Part shown: positions 48,641-64,000 of the stretch, piece after piece
Numbering within the stretch: position 1 is the stretch's first letter
How the letters are laid out: each line of letters starts with the position of its first letter
Origin: Neoechinorhynchus agilis
Taxonomy: Eukaryota; Acanthocephala
DNA length: 64,000 nt
Assembly: GCA_051530055.1 (NCBI GenBank)
Contig: CM121342.1
Coordinates: 15,686,001 to 15,750,000, forward strand
Direction: 5' to 3'
Notes under the pieces: generated by a model
What the model was told of the DNA's origin: nothing
Databases searched by the model: none
Seen by the model: the letters and a program-made list of their open reading frames with translations, nothing else
Translations under genes and position numbers: made by a program

Positions 48641-49735
48641 CCCCTTAGTTTCGTCATGTAAAGTCCTACGGCGTCTCAAGAAATTACAACGAAATTCTTC
48701 CCCTCAATCCCAGGGGTGAAGTGGTTTGAATCCGTTACCACCAATGACGCACAGCCAAAGGGGAGGAAATACCGCTGAAGGGAGGAAACTCACTGATGAG
48801 TCCCGCCTCCTGGAGGTATCTGACGATCCGGAGGAATGTACAAACCCTTAACCGTGCATTAGAGACTATGTGGTTATATCACTTCTCTGATGTAATTGGT
48901 TTGGCTTCATGCCTAAAAATAAGCCGAACAAGAAGGGATAAACTAAAATTTAATGACGATAAAAACAATACCGGCTTGCCAGTAAAAAACTTAAAATTCT
49001 CTTGATCAGCGAATTTATCCCCGAAATCCATTGAACATCGACGAATGGCGTTTCAATGTACCTCTTCTTTTTCTCCTGATTGATTGTTCTCACATACGGA
49101 GCATACTGAGCCCCTCTCCTACATTTCTCAATGTATTTCTTTGGGTATCCACTCACTTTGAGATTAGTTCACAATTAAGGCTTACTGTATCCGAACAATA
49201 TCGACATGCCCTGATGAACATCGATCGGACTCTTGCCAATTTGTGTTTGATCGGCTGAGCAGATATCCACGGAACAACCATGTGCGGAACCCCTTGCTTC
49301 CTGTAGACCGATGTCATAAAACCATTATTAGAACCTTTTGTTACTTGTACATCCAGAAATGGTAGACTCATTTTCCTCCTCTTCCATTGTCCATCTTATA
49401 TTTTGGTGGCAGCTATTCAGTTCCTTGCTCAGTTGTACAGTTGAACTTCTGTTGGGATCCAGAATAATGAACGTATCGTTCACATATCATAGCCAGAGCT
49501 TCACACCATTTAATTTTGACAAGTGTTCATCTTCCCATTTTCTCATGTATATCTCAGCCAATACTGGGGATAACGGGCTTCGCATCGCTAGCCCATCCAT
49601 CTGGTCATAATTCACACCCTCAAACTCAAAGATTGAATATTGTGTACAGAATTGAAGAAGCTGGCGCCAATTAATAGCTGAGAGCTTCCATTCTGTGCAT
49701 TTTTCGACCAATAGGTTTGTGGCTAGCTCAATTTA
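48641..49735 (-). mobile_element. Second Penelope-like element remnant
   Basis: Minus-strand frames give the Penelope RT signature FEFEGVNYDQMDGLAMRSPL then SPVLAEIYMRKWED (49640-49540), followed by a diverged active-site region (YVNDTFI near 49480), SFLDV-type blocks, and the C-terminal VSGYPKKYIEKC near 49150. At the 3' side, 48690-48905 shares a repeat with 14820-14945 of the first copy (gagtcccgcctcctggaggtatctga). The GIY-YIG part is absent or unreadable. The frame is broken several times. Confidence 0.85.
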
Positions 49736-49835
49736 GATTTGGTCTCAGGTTTAAGGTACAGCTCGACTGCCAGCTCATCTGCTATTATTGAACACAAATA
49801 AATTGAAAAATCGAAGTCTGAGAATATTATTACAT

Positions 49836-50191
49836 AAACAATAGCAATTTGGCTTTTTTGATTAAATAGACAACAACTATATATCAAAATATGCATTGCT
49901 GTAAATCGACCGAAAAGGTGAAGCAGTGATCATAAGGCGATTGGAGGCCATAATCCGTAATATTGTGATTTAGAAGCATTGTTTGCAGCTTAACGCCTGG
50001 TAGCATCCTTAAGTTTCGAAAATTAACCTTTTGGTTCACTCATGAGAGCACGATGACTTTCAATGGTCTCATTGACATCAATGAACGCTTAAGTTTACTG
50101 TTTGTCGGCTTTAATGTTCAAAAGCAGAATTCTAAATTCTATCAGCAAAATAGCAGATCAATTCAATTCCAAGGAATGCAAACGAAGCGAG
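49836..50191 (+). repeat. Left copy of a 355-bp direct repeat
   Basis: From ACAATAGCAATTTGGCTTTT to GGAATGCAAACGAAGCGAGT the sequence recurs at 50897-51253 with only a few percent difference. A short LINE tail lies between the copies. No coding capacity was recognised. The upstream 49738-49805 stretch matches the 5' region of the LINE family (inverted at about 2127-2180). Confidence 0.85.
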
Positions 50192-50810
50192 TCTCTAAAT
50201 GCTTCGAAGCGATCCCTTCATTCTCCCGAAACCCTATATCCTTCCCGGAGCTTCTAGGTGATATCATACGAGTCGCCGCCCTAAGAATTACGGGTCTCCA
50301 ATTTCAATCAAACTTGAAATGGGAATCGTACATCACTCTCTCTCAAGCCCAATACCTTTAAAATTTATCTCCTTAAATACCTTCGACATTTAGGATTCCC
50401 TTCACCCGACCTCCATAAATTTTACTTCTGCTTTATTTTACCCTCCCTAACCTACGGTTATTCCGTATTTTGCAACCTATCCAAATCCCAAATCCGCCGT
50501 CCTGAAATTCTTCATAAAAGGCATCTAAAATTTGTACAAGTGACTCTCCCCTTCTCACCGAATGCCTTGATACTATTTTCATAAAACAAACAAAACGCCT
50601 ATCAACCCTACCATCACAATTTCTACCACATATCGCCCCCTTTTAACACGGGCACAACTTTCGTAATCCTAATTCGTTTCATCCTTCTATACCTCGCTCC
50701 TCCCTATATCTACGCTCCTTTTGCCATGTTGCCCAATCCTTTCGGATACCATAACCTGAAATGATTCTGAGGAAAGACAAACCTTACAAGCGCTCTTAAA
50801 AACAATATTC
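50192..50810 (+). mobile_element. LINE C-terminal and 3' tail fragment
   Basis: AAATGCTTCGAAGCGATCCC onward matches the complement of 2950-2406: RILGLQFQSNLKWES-like coding remains, LTYGYSVFCNLSKSQIRR, and then the family 3' tail. It is frame-broken and 5'-truncated, and it sits exactly between two direct repeats. Confidence 0.85.
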
Positions 50811-50825
50811 GCCAATTTCCACAAG

Positions 50826-50890
50826 AACGGACATAACAATACCTGATATTCCCACCCTAACAGACATCCTCGACCAGAGATTTTAGATTA
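50826..50890. repeat. Two units of the 33-bp minisatellite
   Basis: GGACATAACAATACCTGATATTC... followed 33 bp later by AGACATCCTCGACC repeats the unit seen four times at 20762-20893. Confidence 0.6.
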
Positions 50891-50896
50891 TGATTA

Positions 50897-51253
50897 CAGA
50901 AACAATAGCGATTTGGCTTTTTTGATCAAATAGACAATCTTTATAATTAAAATATTCATTCCTATAAATCGACCGAAAAGGTGAAGCAGGGATCATAAAG
51001 CGATTGGAGGCCATAATCCGTAATATTGTGATTTAGAAGCATTGTTTGTAGCTTAACGCCTGGTAGCATCCTTACGCTTCGAAAATAAACCTTTTCGTTC
51101 ACTCATGAGAGCACGATGACGTTCAATTATCTCAATGACACCAATGAACGCTTAAGTTTACTGTTTGTCGACTTTAATGTTCAAAAGCAAAATTCTAAAT
51201 TCTATAAGCAAAATAGCAGATCAATTCAATTCCAAGGAATGCAAACGAAGTGA
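50897..51253 (+). repeat. Right copy of the 355-bp direct repeat
   Basis: Nearly identical to 49836-50191; see that entry. It ends at GGAATGCAAACGAAGTGAGT, where unique sequence starts. Confidence 0.85.
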
Positions 51254-51419
51254 GTAGGGACGCTATTTTCGATGTTCTTGTAAATTCCACAAAAGGAAAG
51301 TGGTTATGAATGATTGTATGAAACATATTAGCCTCTTTCTTTCACGATGATCGGACTTGATGTTACTGATTTTTGTCGGTCACGTAAAAGAAGCAGCTCC
51401 GGTGGCCAGACAGCGAGCC

Positions 51420-54105
51420 CTTTGGCCCAGCTATTTCAGATAGAAGAGGACTACGAATCGGATCCTTGAATTGTAGGAGTCTGCGAGCACAATGGCGTAG
51501 GGGAACCCTGGCCAAATTGGCAAGGGAGGCCAGAATGGATCTTGTGTTTTTACAAGAATTGCGCATAAGAGGCCAGTCAGACACAGACGTAAATCAGGAG
51601 GATTTATGAGGAGGCTGGTCATTATCTTACCTATCTGCGGACAGTCGAGAAAACGGAGGTGTAGGCGTTTGTTTATCACCCCGCCTCCGAAACTCAGCAC
51701 TATGCTTTATTATAACTGACCGAATCCTTTGTGTCAGCATAAAGCTTCGGTCGAGAAATCTCTATGCTTTTGGCGTATATTCACCGACCTCCTCGTCGGA
51801 TGAAGAGGCGGTTGAAGGATTTTATGGAAACCTAGCCGAAGCATTAAATGATGTACCGAACAGCGACTCCCTCCTAATAGCCGGTGACTTCAGCGCAATT
51901 TTACCGCATTCCGAAAGATCGCTCGGCATGATCTCGTGTCTGCTAACACTTTATTCCGAAAGCGTCCGTGGCGTTTGGCAACGTTTATGGGTCAAAAGAA
52001 TCCGCCCAAACATGCCATGGGAAAAAATCCCAAGAGACGCTTAGCTCAGCTTGACCATATATTGTTGAGACGTAGGGAAAAATGTCGGATCAAAAACGCT
52101 GACACATTCACAGTTGATGGGCTGCCAACCGACCACAAGTTGGTGATGTGTCAGTTGAGCATGAGTGACTCGTTGTTCCGTCATCCGTTCTATGGCGTCC
52201 TCGCTAATGAAAAGAAGAGGAAAGAGTTTGATATTGAACTAGAGAATCAACTGAGTTCGATGCCAGCTACTGAAACGGATATTGATTTTTGTTACAAGTC
52301 GAACGCAGTGACCGAAGCGGCCGAGAAAACCCTGCCAAAAATTAGGACTATAAAGGCTGCAAAGGTTATATGGCAGGAGGACTGTGAATTTATGGCAATG
52401 GCTGAGCAGATCAAAACTCTAAGAAAAAGAGGAAAATGATCTGAGGCTCGCATTGTAAGTCTTAAACTTGCCAACCTCTATAATGAAAAGCAAAAGGCTT
52501 CGATAGAGGATGCAGTTCGCGGGATCGCATATAAGGAAGGTTTTGTTCGTACCTCCTTAGCATGGAGAGCGATAAACACTCTCACAGGAAGATCCCAAAG
52601 ACAGCCAACTTTGATTGAAGGTCCCCCCCGGAAATCAGAAAAAAGAGAATCGCAAATTATTTTGCGGAAATTCCCAATTCGCCATTATCGTCTTTGGAAG
52701 TGAGTCCTGCACTTAAAAAAAAGCACAAGCGTCCCAAGCACTGAGGCATACTTCACTGGACCGATTTCCGTGAAGGAAGCGATCGCTGCGGCGAAAATGA
52801 TGCATGCGGGACGTGCATCAGGCCCAGATGGGATAATGGCAGAGGTACTGAGGTTTGAATCTATTGCCAGATTAATCATACCGATAATGAATGGCATAAT
52901 GAATGGTGACTCAGTACCTCAAATCTGGCAAACGGCGCATTTAACAATGATCCCGATGTGACGCTGGTATTTGTTGATTTCCGTCGAGCTTTCGATTCGG
53001 CAAATCGAACGATGATTGGCGGTATCTTAAAGGAGTATAGAGTGCCGCCGATCATTGTCACATCCGTTATGGCATTATATAAAAATACAAGGTCCGCCGT
53101 AAAGACAGCTGACGGTTTGACATAATACTTTTCCACCACTTCAGGTGTTCTGCAGGGCGACACATTGGCTCCTTTCCTCTTCATCTTGGTGCTTGATTGG
53201 GTAATGCGATGGGCACTACCGAATGATGAAGATGGACTTCTTCTGTTGAGGAAAAGAGGTCGCAGGTATTCTGAGATACGCGCCTCCTACATGGCATATG
53301 CCGACGACATCGTATTGATGTCCTCAACAGTTGAAGGAGCTCGACGCATGCTAAATAGACTGTGCGAGAGGGCGAGTATGATTGGTCTGACCATCAACTC
53401 GAAAAAGACGGAATTCTTGACGACTCCGCATGTCGCGCATACAGTCTCTGGCGAAGGGCCGAATGGCGTTGGGCAATTAAAACAGATAGAGCGGTATGTC
53501 TATCTGGGAGATGTCGTTCCTGAGGTGAGTGCGGATGTCAGCCGACGGCGAGCTATAGCTTGGAGAGCAATGGGGCAACTTAAACCACTGTTTGACAGTG
53601 AGTCTTTGCCAGATGAACTCCGTTCGCAGCTGTTCAGGGCTCTAATTGAGAGCATTCTCTATTACAATGCAGAGATCTGGACACTGTCACCAGCGGCGAC
53701 GAGGCAGTTGGATAAAAATCATTCATCTCTCTTACGTGCGGCGTTCTAGGTCAGATGGTCAGATAAAGTGACCAACAAAGCACTGTATAAGAGAGCCGGA
53801 GTCCAACCGCCCAGTGAATATTTGCGCCGCAGACGACTGCAGTTCACGGGCAATATAATTCGGTCCGAGGCATCTTCCCACAGGTCGTGCAACAGTTCCT
53901 TTTCTGGAAGCCAACGACATTGTATCGTAAAGGCAAAGGGAACTGTCGTACATACGATGACCTGATTTTAAGAGACGCGAATTGCCCGCATAACAGGGCT
54001 GCTGTCGTGTATTTTAGATCCCTTGCGGAGTCTAATTCTATTTGACGGGCTTATACCCACGGTGCAACGTAGAATAGTACCGTTGCATACAATACAATAC
54101 AGCCT
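51420..54105 (+). mobile_element. APE-type LINE with endonuclease and reverse transcriptase
   Basis: The endonuclease opens near 51440 (LRIGSLNCRSLRAQWRRG, DLVFLQELRI), continues through LLIAGDFSAI (about 51875), and ends with AQLDHILLRRREKC and TDHKLVM (52050-52150). The RT shows FVDFRRAFDSANRTMIGG (52970-53020), SGVLQGDTLAPFLFILVLDW (53145-53200), AYADDIVLMSS (53300-53330) and GLTINSKKTEF, then SILYYNAEIWTLSPAATRQL and RRRRLQFTGNII (53830). A block of 195 codons (53165-53749) is intact; elsewhere frames break. It ends in an ACAATACAAT-type tail at about 54100. The clade is RTE-like but not settled. This is the longest and youngest-looking LINE in the window. Confidence 0.9.
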
Positions 54106-54271
54106 TGCGAACTTTCTTATTATAATCGCTATTTTCTTGATTCAAGTATTCATTGATCTGCCGAAATTAACGCCACCACAAGTCGGAATCTAAAACACAT
54201 CACATCAACAACCTGTTAGAAGTTTTTAAGAAAACAATTTCGATATTATTTAAACCTGTTGACAAACAAAG
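54106..54271. other. Short spacer between the LINE tail and the ABC transporter
   Basis: AT-rich; the missing first exon of the transporter could lie here or beyond the LINE, but no start codon could be assigned. Confidence 0.35.
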
Positions 54272-59669
<5,398 letters not shown>

Positions 59670-60129
59670 ACACATTTTGTGTCTCTGCAGTGGGTAATAC
59701 TGGAAGGAGCAAGCATAATTGAATTTTCTTGAATCAATTGTGCATATTTTTCGAGAAATTCTAACATTCGGCGTCGCTCAATAAAAATTTAGAACATCTT
59801 AAATTCCGAAGCAATTATTTCCTGTATAGCGAAATGAAGCGTGAAGTTCTAGCAGCACCTTTAACTGCCGATTTCCAAGTAGAGTTTGCGTCCGGGGTTG
59901 GGATACAGAATACCTCGATGGGTCCCAAAAATAGCTACTTTATTAGATGGTAAATAGCTTGAATATATTTTATTTAGGACTATTTTTACTGTTAAATGTC
60001 GTTTATGTCAGTCCTACATCGATATCAACTTTAATATATACTCTTTAGGGCTAGTTTATGTTTTATTTTTGATAGCACGTATACCATTTTTTATAATTAC
60101 TCTTGCATTGGCTTTATATAACCTTCTAC

Positions 60130-60310
60130 TTCGGCGAAACAAATTGTATTAGTGGGATTTGTCTTTGTTTTAATTTTAATTAACTTTTCCGGAATTTTTG
60201 AGTAGGACCTGTCAAGCTATGTATATGTGTCTTATATTATGTATTAGTACTATTTTCTTGGGTTTTCATTAGTAGTTCAATTTTTTATAGTTGTTTTAGT
60301 AGTTTGATTA
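60130..60310 (+). other. Possible nuclear mitochondrial insertion (ATP6-like)
   Basis: Translation gives IVLVGFVFVLILINFSGIFE and, after one stop, YVYVSYIMY, FLGFSLVVQFFIVVLVV. The hydrophobic pattern, T-rich third positions and the ILxNFxGxxx core resemble the middle of an invertebrate mitochondrial ATP6. There is no intron or host-gene context. Weak, by eye only. Confidence 0.25.
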
Positions 60311-60451
60311 AGAACACAAGGTTTTTCATAAAAAAAAGTTTGCAAACTCAGCGCCACCACTCTGGATCACTCAGCTGCCGTGCTAATGTATTGTTCGAAA
60401 GGACCGAGCAGCGGTTGCTGCCTATGGCCGGTTTAACAATGGCCAATTTTT

Positions 60452-60667
60452 ATGTTACGCGGAAGGCTGAGAAAGCGATGGAAAGATTGTGTGGCTGAGG
60501 ACCGACGTTTGAGAGAGAAACGGGGCGAAGGGGCATGTGAAGTCTTAGGACTGCAAGTATTTGTGCGACCCCGAGAAGGGAAAAGCATGAAGAAAGTTGT
60601 TGTTGCGTATTCCAAACGAAATTTCGTGAATGTGATTCTAGGAATCCGTTCGCATGCTGCGATGTAA
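60452..60667 (+). mobile_element. Possible LINE 3' coding scrap
   Basis: RGRLRKRWKDCVAEDRRLRE resembles the C-terminal end of RTE-like LINE proteins (usually GRPxxRWxDxV). A related non-coding stretch precedes it at 60345-60420 and recurs near 63750-63830. Confidence 0.35.
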
Positions 60668-60737
60668 TATTTTTGTTACTAAAAGAATTGATATATTTTC
60701 TACTTTGTAAAGAAGTGTTATATTTTGTTTGGTGATA

Positions 60738-60854
60738 TAGAGATTGATTTATTATTTGCCTTTTAAAATATTTCGTCCGTCGGATTTCTTCAGGTTGCTT
60801 GAAAGTGAGACGGACGAAATATTGTAAAGGGTAAATAATAGATCAATATCTAAA
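60738..60854. mobile_element. Palindromic element with the most complete hammerhead-type core
   Basis: Arms of about 45 bp pair across a 27-bp centre (outer ends gatatagagattgattta / complement; inner ATATTTCGTCCGTC / GACGGACGAAATATT). On the minus strand the inner part reads CTGAAGA (60793-60787), a perfect TCC-GAC-GGA hairpin, then CGAAA (60775-60771). All invariant hammerhead core bases are present, but the pair at the base of stem II and a proper stem I are not evident. A half copy seems to lie at about 6890. Confidence 0.65.
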
Positions 60855-61230
60855 GAAGAACAAAATATTTTCCATTTTGCCTCTGATTTTACGATGTGGT
60901 TAATAAAAAGCATTAAACCATTATCGGTCATTTTTATTTCTCTATCTGAAATGCTGACGTTTTAATCTTAACTATAGAACAGTAAAGACCTCTGCCACTA
61001 CTTCGAGAGCATCGATTAAACGGTGATATTTTTCGTGGAGCAGAAACAAACTTAGCGTTGTTCACTCGGGACAAAAATCTGAAGTGAAACCTCGGATAAA
61101 ATCAAAAAACCAGTTAGCGTGTTAAACCTTGGCCTATTCGTTCAAAAAATCGATCACTTGCGTAAAGCAAAAGGAAATCAACGACGGTGTTAATTTTTTT
61201 AGAATATCTGCTATTTCGCATGGCCAAACA

Positions 61231-62022
61231 TCATTTCGATTCACTTTCTTCGCTTGTATTGCCGGTAATAATGGCTTGACAATCGCTCAGTTCATCGCCG
61301 GTTTCTCGGCTCTGTTGTTGCTGTTGAGTGTAGATACCGTTTGGAGCCTTCGATTGGCCCGGTTTCCCTCTACAAGAACTGAGAGCGGTCATGTGCGGTC
61401 TATACTCGATACTGAGAGTGCTGGGTATATTAAGAATGCGCATAAAACTGGACTTTATCTTATTTCTCATGGCTTCTTGTTCAGCGTCGTTGCCTTTTCC
61501 ACCACGGCACCAAACACTGATGATGTCATCATGGGGTTTAGGACTGAACGCAACCCCACATATTTGAGTGCAACAGAGCGTGAGTTGTTCGCCCACTAAA
61601 GCGAGGAGCAAAAGTTCCCATAGTCGCCCACTGTTCCTTTTGGCCATGTGAACAGCCAATCGGCCACCGTCTCTATTAGCTTCATCTTCCCACATTGGAC
61701 GAATTCCGTCCTTAAATACAAACAAATCACTAAGTTCACTAAGATGCTCGGTGTTCTTCATATGAACATACATCGCCCAAAACTGTTCGATTGTCTCAAA
61801 TCGGCAGATCATTCGAATTTGTTCGGCGTACGAGAGGGCGCATTGAACTCGGCCGCCCTTTCGTCTGGGACAAATCCAGACTGCATAACGGTGCTCAAGA
61901 GGCAGCTGAGGAGCTTCGTCCGTAACCCGTGATGTTAACTTGATTAATGGTACCGGTTCTTGGGTACTAGAGTCCTGATCGATGGAGTTTCCTATCAGTT
62001 CCGTCGATGACTGAGACGACAT
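61231..62022 (-). CDS. EIF4E2: eIF4E class II protein (4EHP / eIF4E2-like)
   Basis: A cap-binding protein of the 4EHP type, which represses translation of chosen mRNAs instead of recruiting eIF4G. A single exon, 263 aa (human eIF4E2 245). Class II is shown by Tyr65 in LSYAEQIRMI, where canonical eIF4E has Trp56. Trp111-Glu112 (RPMWEDEANRDGG) supply the second stacking residue and the guanine contact. Other blocks: EQFWAMYVHM, LWELLLLALVGEQ, ICGVAF and DDIISVW. The C-terminus is extended by about 40 residues with a QQQQQ run. TCLYC-type inserts (LTLCCTQ) differ from relatives. An acceptor CGATTCAG lies about 10 nt before the ATG. Confidence 0.94.
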   Translation of the reverse strand: MSSQSSTELIGNSIDQDSSTQEPVPLIKLTSRVTDEAPQLPLEHRYAVWICPRRKGGRVQCALSYAEQIRMICRFETIEQFWAMYVHMKNTEHLSELSDLFVFKDGIRPMWEDEANRDGGRLAVHMAKRNSGRLWELLLLALVGEQLTLCCTQICGVAFSPKPHDDIISVWCRGGKGNDAEQEAMRNKIKSSFMRILNIPSTLSIEYRPHMTALSSCRGKPGQSKAPNGIYTQQQQQSRETGDELSDCQAIITGNTSEESESK

Positions 62023-62376
62023 AGGCGTATATCTGAATCGATCGAAAAAAAGAGGAAAAGGCGCGGCGAATAAAGACTGATTCTTTCAGAAGAACGGTGC
62101 CAGTTGCGTCTACAGGTTCAGCGAGGAAGTGGAAGCTTTTGGAAGACAATCGGAGCGGAAATTCTTTAGGAATATTTACTAGCTTGGTGTAGTACCGTTG
62201 CAAAACGATCCACTCAATGATGAGCGATAAATCGGTGCGACGAGACGCAAATGGTGTGAGCTAGAAAAGCACCTTAATTATAAAAAGGATTTGAACATTC
62301 GCTATTAAAGCGTTGAGAACTAGAAAAAACACAAGCAACCTGATGATTTAATCTCAATTTCCATCCATAGCGAAAA

Positions 62377-62868
62377 ATGAACAGTTCAATCTTCGAACAG
62401 TTAAATGATTCTTTTAGATCGATGACGTCGTGTTTCGTCGAAAATACTTCGGGGTGGTTTAAATGTTCGAGAGAGGAAACTGGTAAAAACTTCAACGAAA
62501 AATATCTAAATAGTAAGATCCCAAGTCGGATGGATTCGTGTTTTTCGCAAATCGATTTGACATATCATTCTCTTTTTGTCTGTCTTGGAAGCACGCACTC
62601 GATGTTCAACTTGTGCCGATTTCCGGCATCGCCGTGTAGGTCAAAGGTCATAAGAAAAAATGGCTTCTCCGAAAGCGGGGATAATTACCTAAGCAACGGA
62701 AGGATACTAACTGCGTCCAAGTGGTTCAACGTCACTTTTAAATCCACCAAATCGTCGTCTTTCTACAATATCGCAAGCTGCAATCTTAACGAATCAATCA
62801 CAGATTTGACGTCACGCTTATCAACAGACTTTGGAAAATGGAAAACTTCTCACGGTCGCGTCTACTGA
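62377..62868 (+). CDS. Hypothetical small protein
   Basis: I do not recognise it. One open frame of 163 codons, serine- and asparagine-rich, with no signal peptide or membrane span. A splice-acceptor-like CCATCCATAG lies 6 nt before the ATG, the same arrangement as the confirmed genes nearby, which is the main reason to list it. It could be chance in a divergent promoter region of the eIF4E2-like gene. Confidence 0.4.
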   Translation: MNSSIFEQLNDSFRSMTSCFVENTSGWFKCSREETGKNFNEKYLNSKIPSRMDSCFSQIDLTYHSLFVCLGSTHSMFNLCRFPASPCRSKVIRKNGFSESGDNYLSNGRILTASKWFNVTFKSTKSSSFYNIASCNLNESITDLTSRLSTDFGKWKTSHGRVY

Positions 62869-62970
62869 ACGATCAAACGAACCACAGAGGGCCTAGAAGT
62901 ACACAGCATGCGTGTAAAAATCGAGTTTGTAAAAGTCAACTAATTTTATTTGATGGGTTTTGAACATACT

Positions 62971-63163
62971 CCCGGTTCAAGATACCTTTATTATTAGATA
63001 ATATTTCGAAAGAGGAAACCTAATCAGTCAACTAACGAACTCGCACTGCGAAATACAGCTTTATAACTTTCACTTTTATCTCGAAACAATTCACAATAAC
63101 CAGGACGAGGCGAATTTTCCTCTTTCGAAATATTCCACAATAATAAAGGAATCTTTAACCGGG
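62971..63163. mobile_element. 193-bp foldback element
   Basis: The left arm CCCGGTTCAAGATACCTTTATTATT...AATATTTCGAAAGAGGAAA pairs with the right arm (63112-63163) over about 50 bp. No coding. A single related arm occurs at 37790-37856. On the minus strand the left arm reads CTGATTA, a spacer, then CGAAATATT, a weak echo of the hammerhead-like arms in the other palindromes. Confidence 0.75.
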
Positions 63164-64000
63164 ATAATAATAGCACGTTTTATTTTGATAAAGAGGAGGA
63201 ACCATGTATCTCTGGTAGTCGTGATCACCTGAATTTGGAGTGGACAACGGATCAGGAATTTGGATAACGGATCCGAAATGTGGATGACGGTCGACGACGA
63301 GAGAGAGAAACGACAACGGATTATGTTTGAAAACCATGTAATATCTACCATCGTAAAGGATCTTCTTGATATGATTAATTTTATTATTTGGGTTGTTTGT
63401 CAACAACCGAGGCAAATTGCTAAAGTCAAGTTGTTCATTTTCGACCAAAATAATAACCTATCTAAATACCCGAATGCAATACTCAACATAATAAATTTAT
63501 CTACTTTATGACACCTTTTTGAATATGGCGCGGCGGGAGGGTGCAGATGACCGAACGATTTAGAACCATTGTGCTTTAAGGCGATTCAATTCCAAACTGA
63601 CCACTTTCTTTAAAGGTATTCCACATGTATCGGCGTTAGATAATCTAAAAGGATTTTTTTAAATAGGTCCGATCGACAATCGCGATCCTCACTCTTGTTT
63701 AAAAGTTTGTTTACTAAACATCACAAAAAAGATTTTATAAACATTCACACCACCGCTCTGGAACATTCAGCTGCCGTCTTGGTCGAAAGGGCGGATGTAG
63801 CGTTCTACCGTCGATCCGAGGGCAGGAGCATTTCTCCGTTTGAGTATCTTTGACAATTGTTGCACCAGGTCCCGCGCCGCGTGTCTCGTCCCCAAAGAGA
63901 ACGTAATAATGATTTCGACCTTGGTCATTGTATTTTATTCTTTTGTTTTTAACAAAACATATATTTTTTTGAGATAAACATCGATCGGAGCATTTCCGTG
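63164..64000. other. Right end of the window, no recognised gene
   Basis: Frames are short. 63748-63830 (caccaccgctctggaaca..cagctgccgt) is a diverged repeat of 60350-60420. The rest holds nothing I can name. Confidence 0.4.

Larger units (their letters stand above)
59670..61230. other. Spacer with possible mitochondrial scrap, palindrome and LINE scrap
   Basis: 59950-60310 is very AT-rich with mitochondrion-like hydrophobic frames; 60450-60670 resembles a LINE 3' coding end (RGRLRKRWKDCVAEDRRL); 60738-60854 is a palindromic element. No host gene is supported. Confidence 0.4.

Noticed and set aside
48790-48850. CTGATGAGTCCCGCCTCC as a full hammerhead ribozyme in the second Penelope-like remnant
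   Set aside because: The 5' core is right, but no GAAA follows the hairpin (GACGATCC instead), and the sister copy at 14860 has CTGCTGA. Kept only as a remark.
49836-51253. The 355-bp direct repeats as the ends of an LTR retrotransposon
   Set aside because: The interior is a LINE tail with no gag, protease or integrase, so an ordinary duplication is the simpler reading.

Overview
This is nuclear DNA from a small-bodied invertebrate animal. It carries compact multi-exon genes with short GT-AG introns whose acceptors read TTTCAG or TTTAG, three nuclear tRNA genes, and many decayed LINEs, Penelope-like elements and foldback (palindromic) repeats. Almost every host gene I could resolve has a splice-acceptor-like TTT(C/T)AG 0 to 15 bases before its start codon, as expected for spliced-leader trans-splicing. 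With the gene set (SAC1, PTPS, ELOF1, 4EHP-type eIF4E, HSP110, DLGAP, integrin alpha) this favours a nematode, possibly an enoplean. That is inference, and other trans-splicing phyla are not excluded.

Layout. 1-8130 is a graveyard of one CR1/jockey-like LINE family in both orientations, followed by tRNA-Thr (8485). 9010-10430 is an RTE-like LINE with a palindromic element inserted into it. 10.9-11.7 kb holds phosphomevalonate kinase; 13.2-14.95 kb a Penelope-like element on the minus strand; 15.3-18.3 kb an HSP110/HSPA4 chaperone; 22.4-23.3 kb an unknown membrane protein; 23.7-24.0 kb ELOF1 (minus); 25.39 kb tRNA-Val; 25.8-28.3 kb SAC1 phosphoinositide phosphatase; 28.8-29.2 kb 6-pyruvoyl-tetrahydropterin synthase (minus); 30.4-33.1 kb a furin/kexin-type proprotein convertase (minus, ten exons); 34.6 kb tRNA-Asn (minus); 37.0-43.4 kb an integrin alpha chain (17 exons); 44.3-46.1 kb a DLGAP/GKAP-like synaptic scaffold (minus); 47.5-48.1 kb mitochondrial ribosomal protein L13. 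48.6-54.1 kb is mobile DNA: a second Penelope-like remnant, a LINE tail between 355-bp direct repeats, and a long LINE with endonuclease and reverse transcriptase. 54.3-59.7 kb is an ABCC/MRP4-like transporter, 61.2-62.0 kb an eIF4E class II (4EHP) gene (minus), and 62.4-62.9 kb a possible small gene.

No operon or single pathway links the genes; they are housekeeping and cell-adhesion or secretory genes in both orientations. One possible functional link is that the integrin alpha chain has a dibasic linker of the type convertases cleave, and a convertase gene lies 4 kb away; this is suggestive only.

The most unusual signal is a family of short palindromic elements at 10.0, 47.1 and 60.7 kb, with arms or fragments in introns at 37.2 and 45.0 kb. 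Their inner arms carry hammerhead-ribozyme-like cores (CUGANGA, a short hairpin, then GAAA). One copy sits inside a LINE with a clean 12-bp target-site duplication. Hammerhead motifs are known from Penelope-like elements, and two Penelope-like remnants lie in this window. The cores seen here are imperfect, so activity is unproven.
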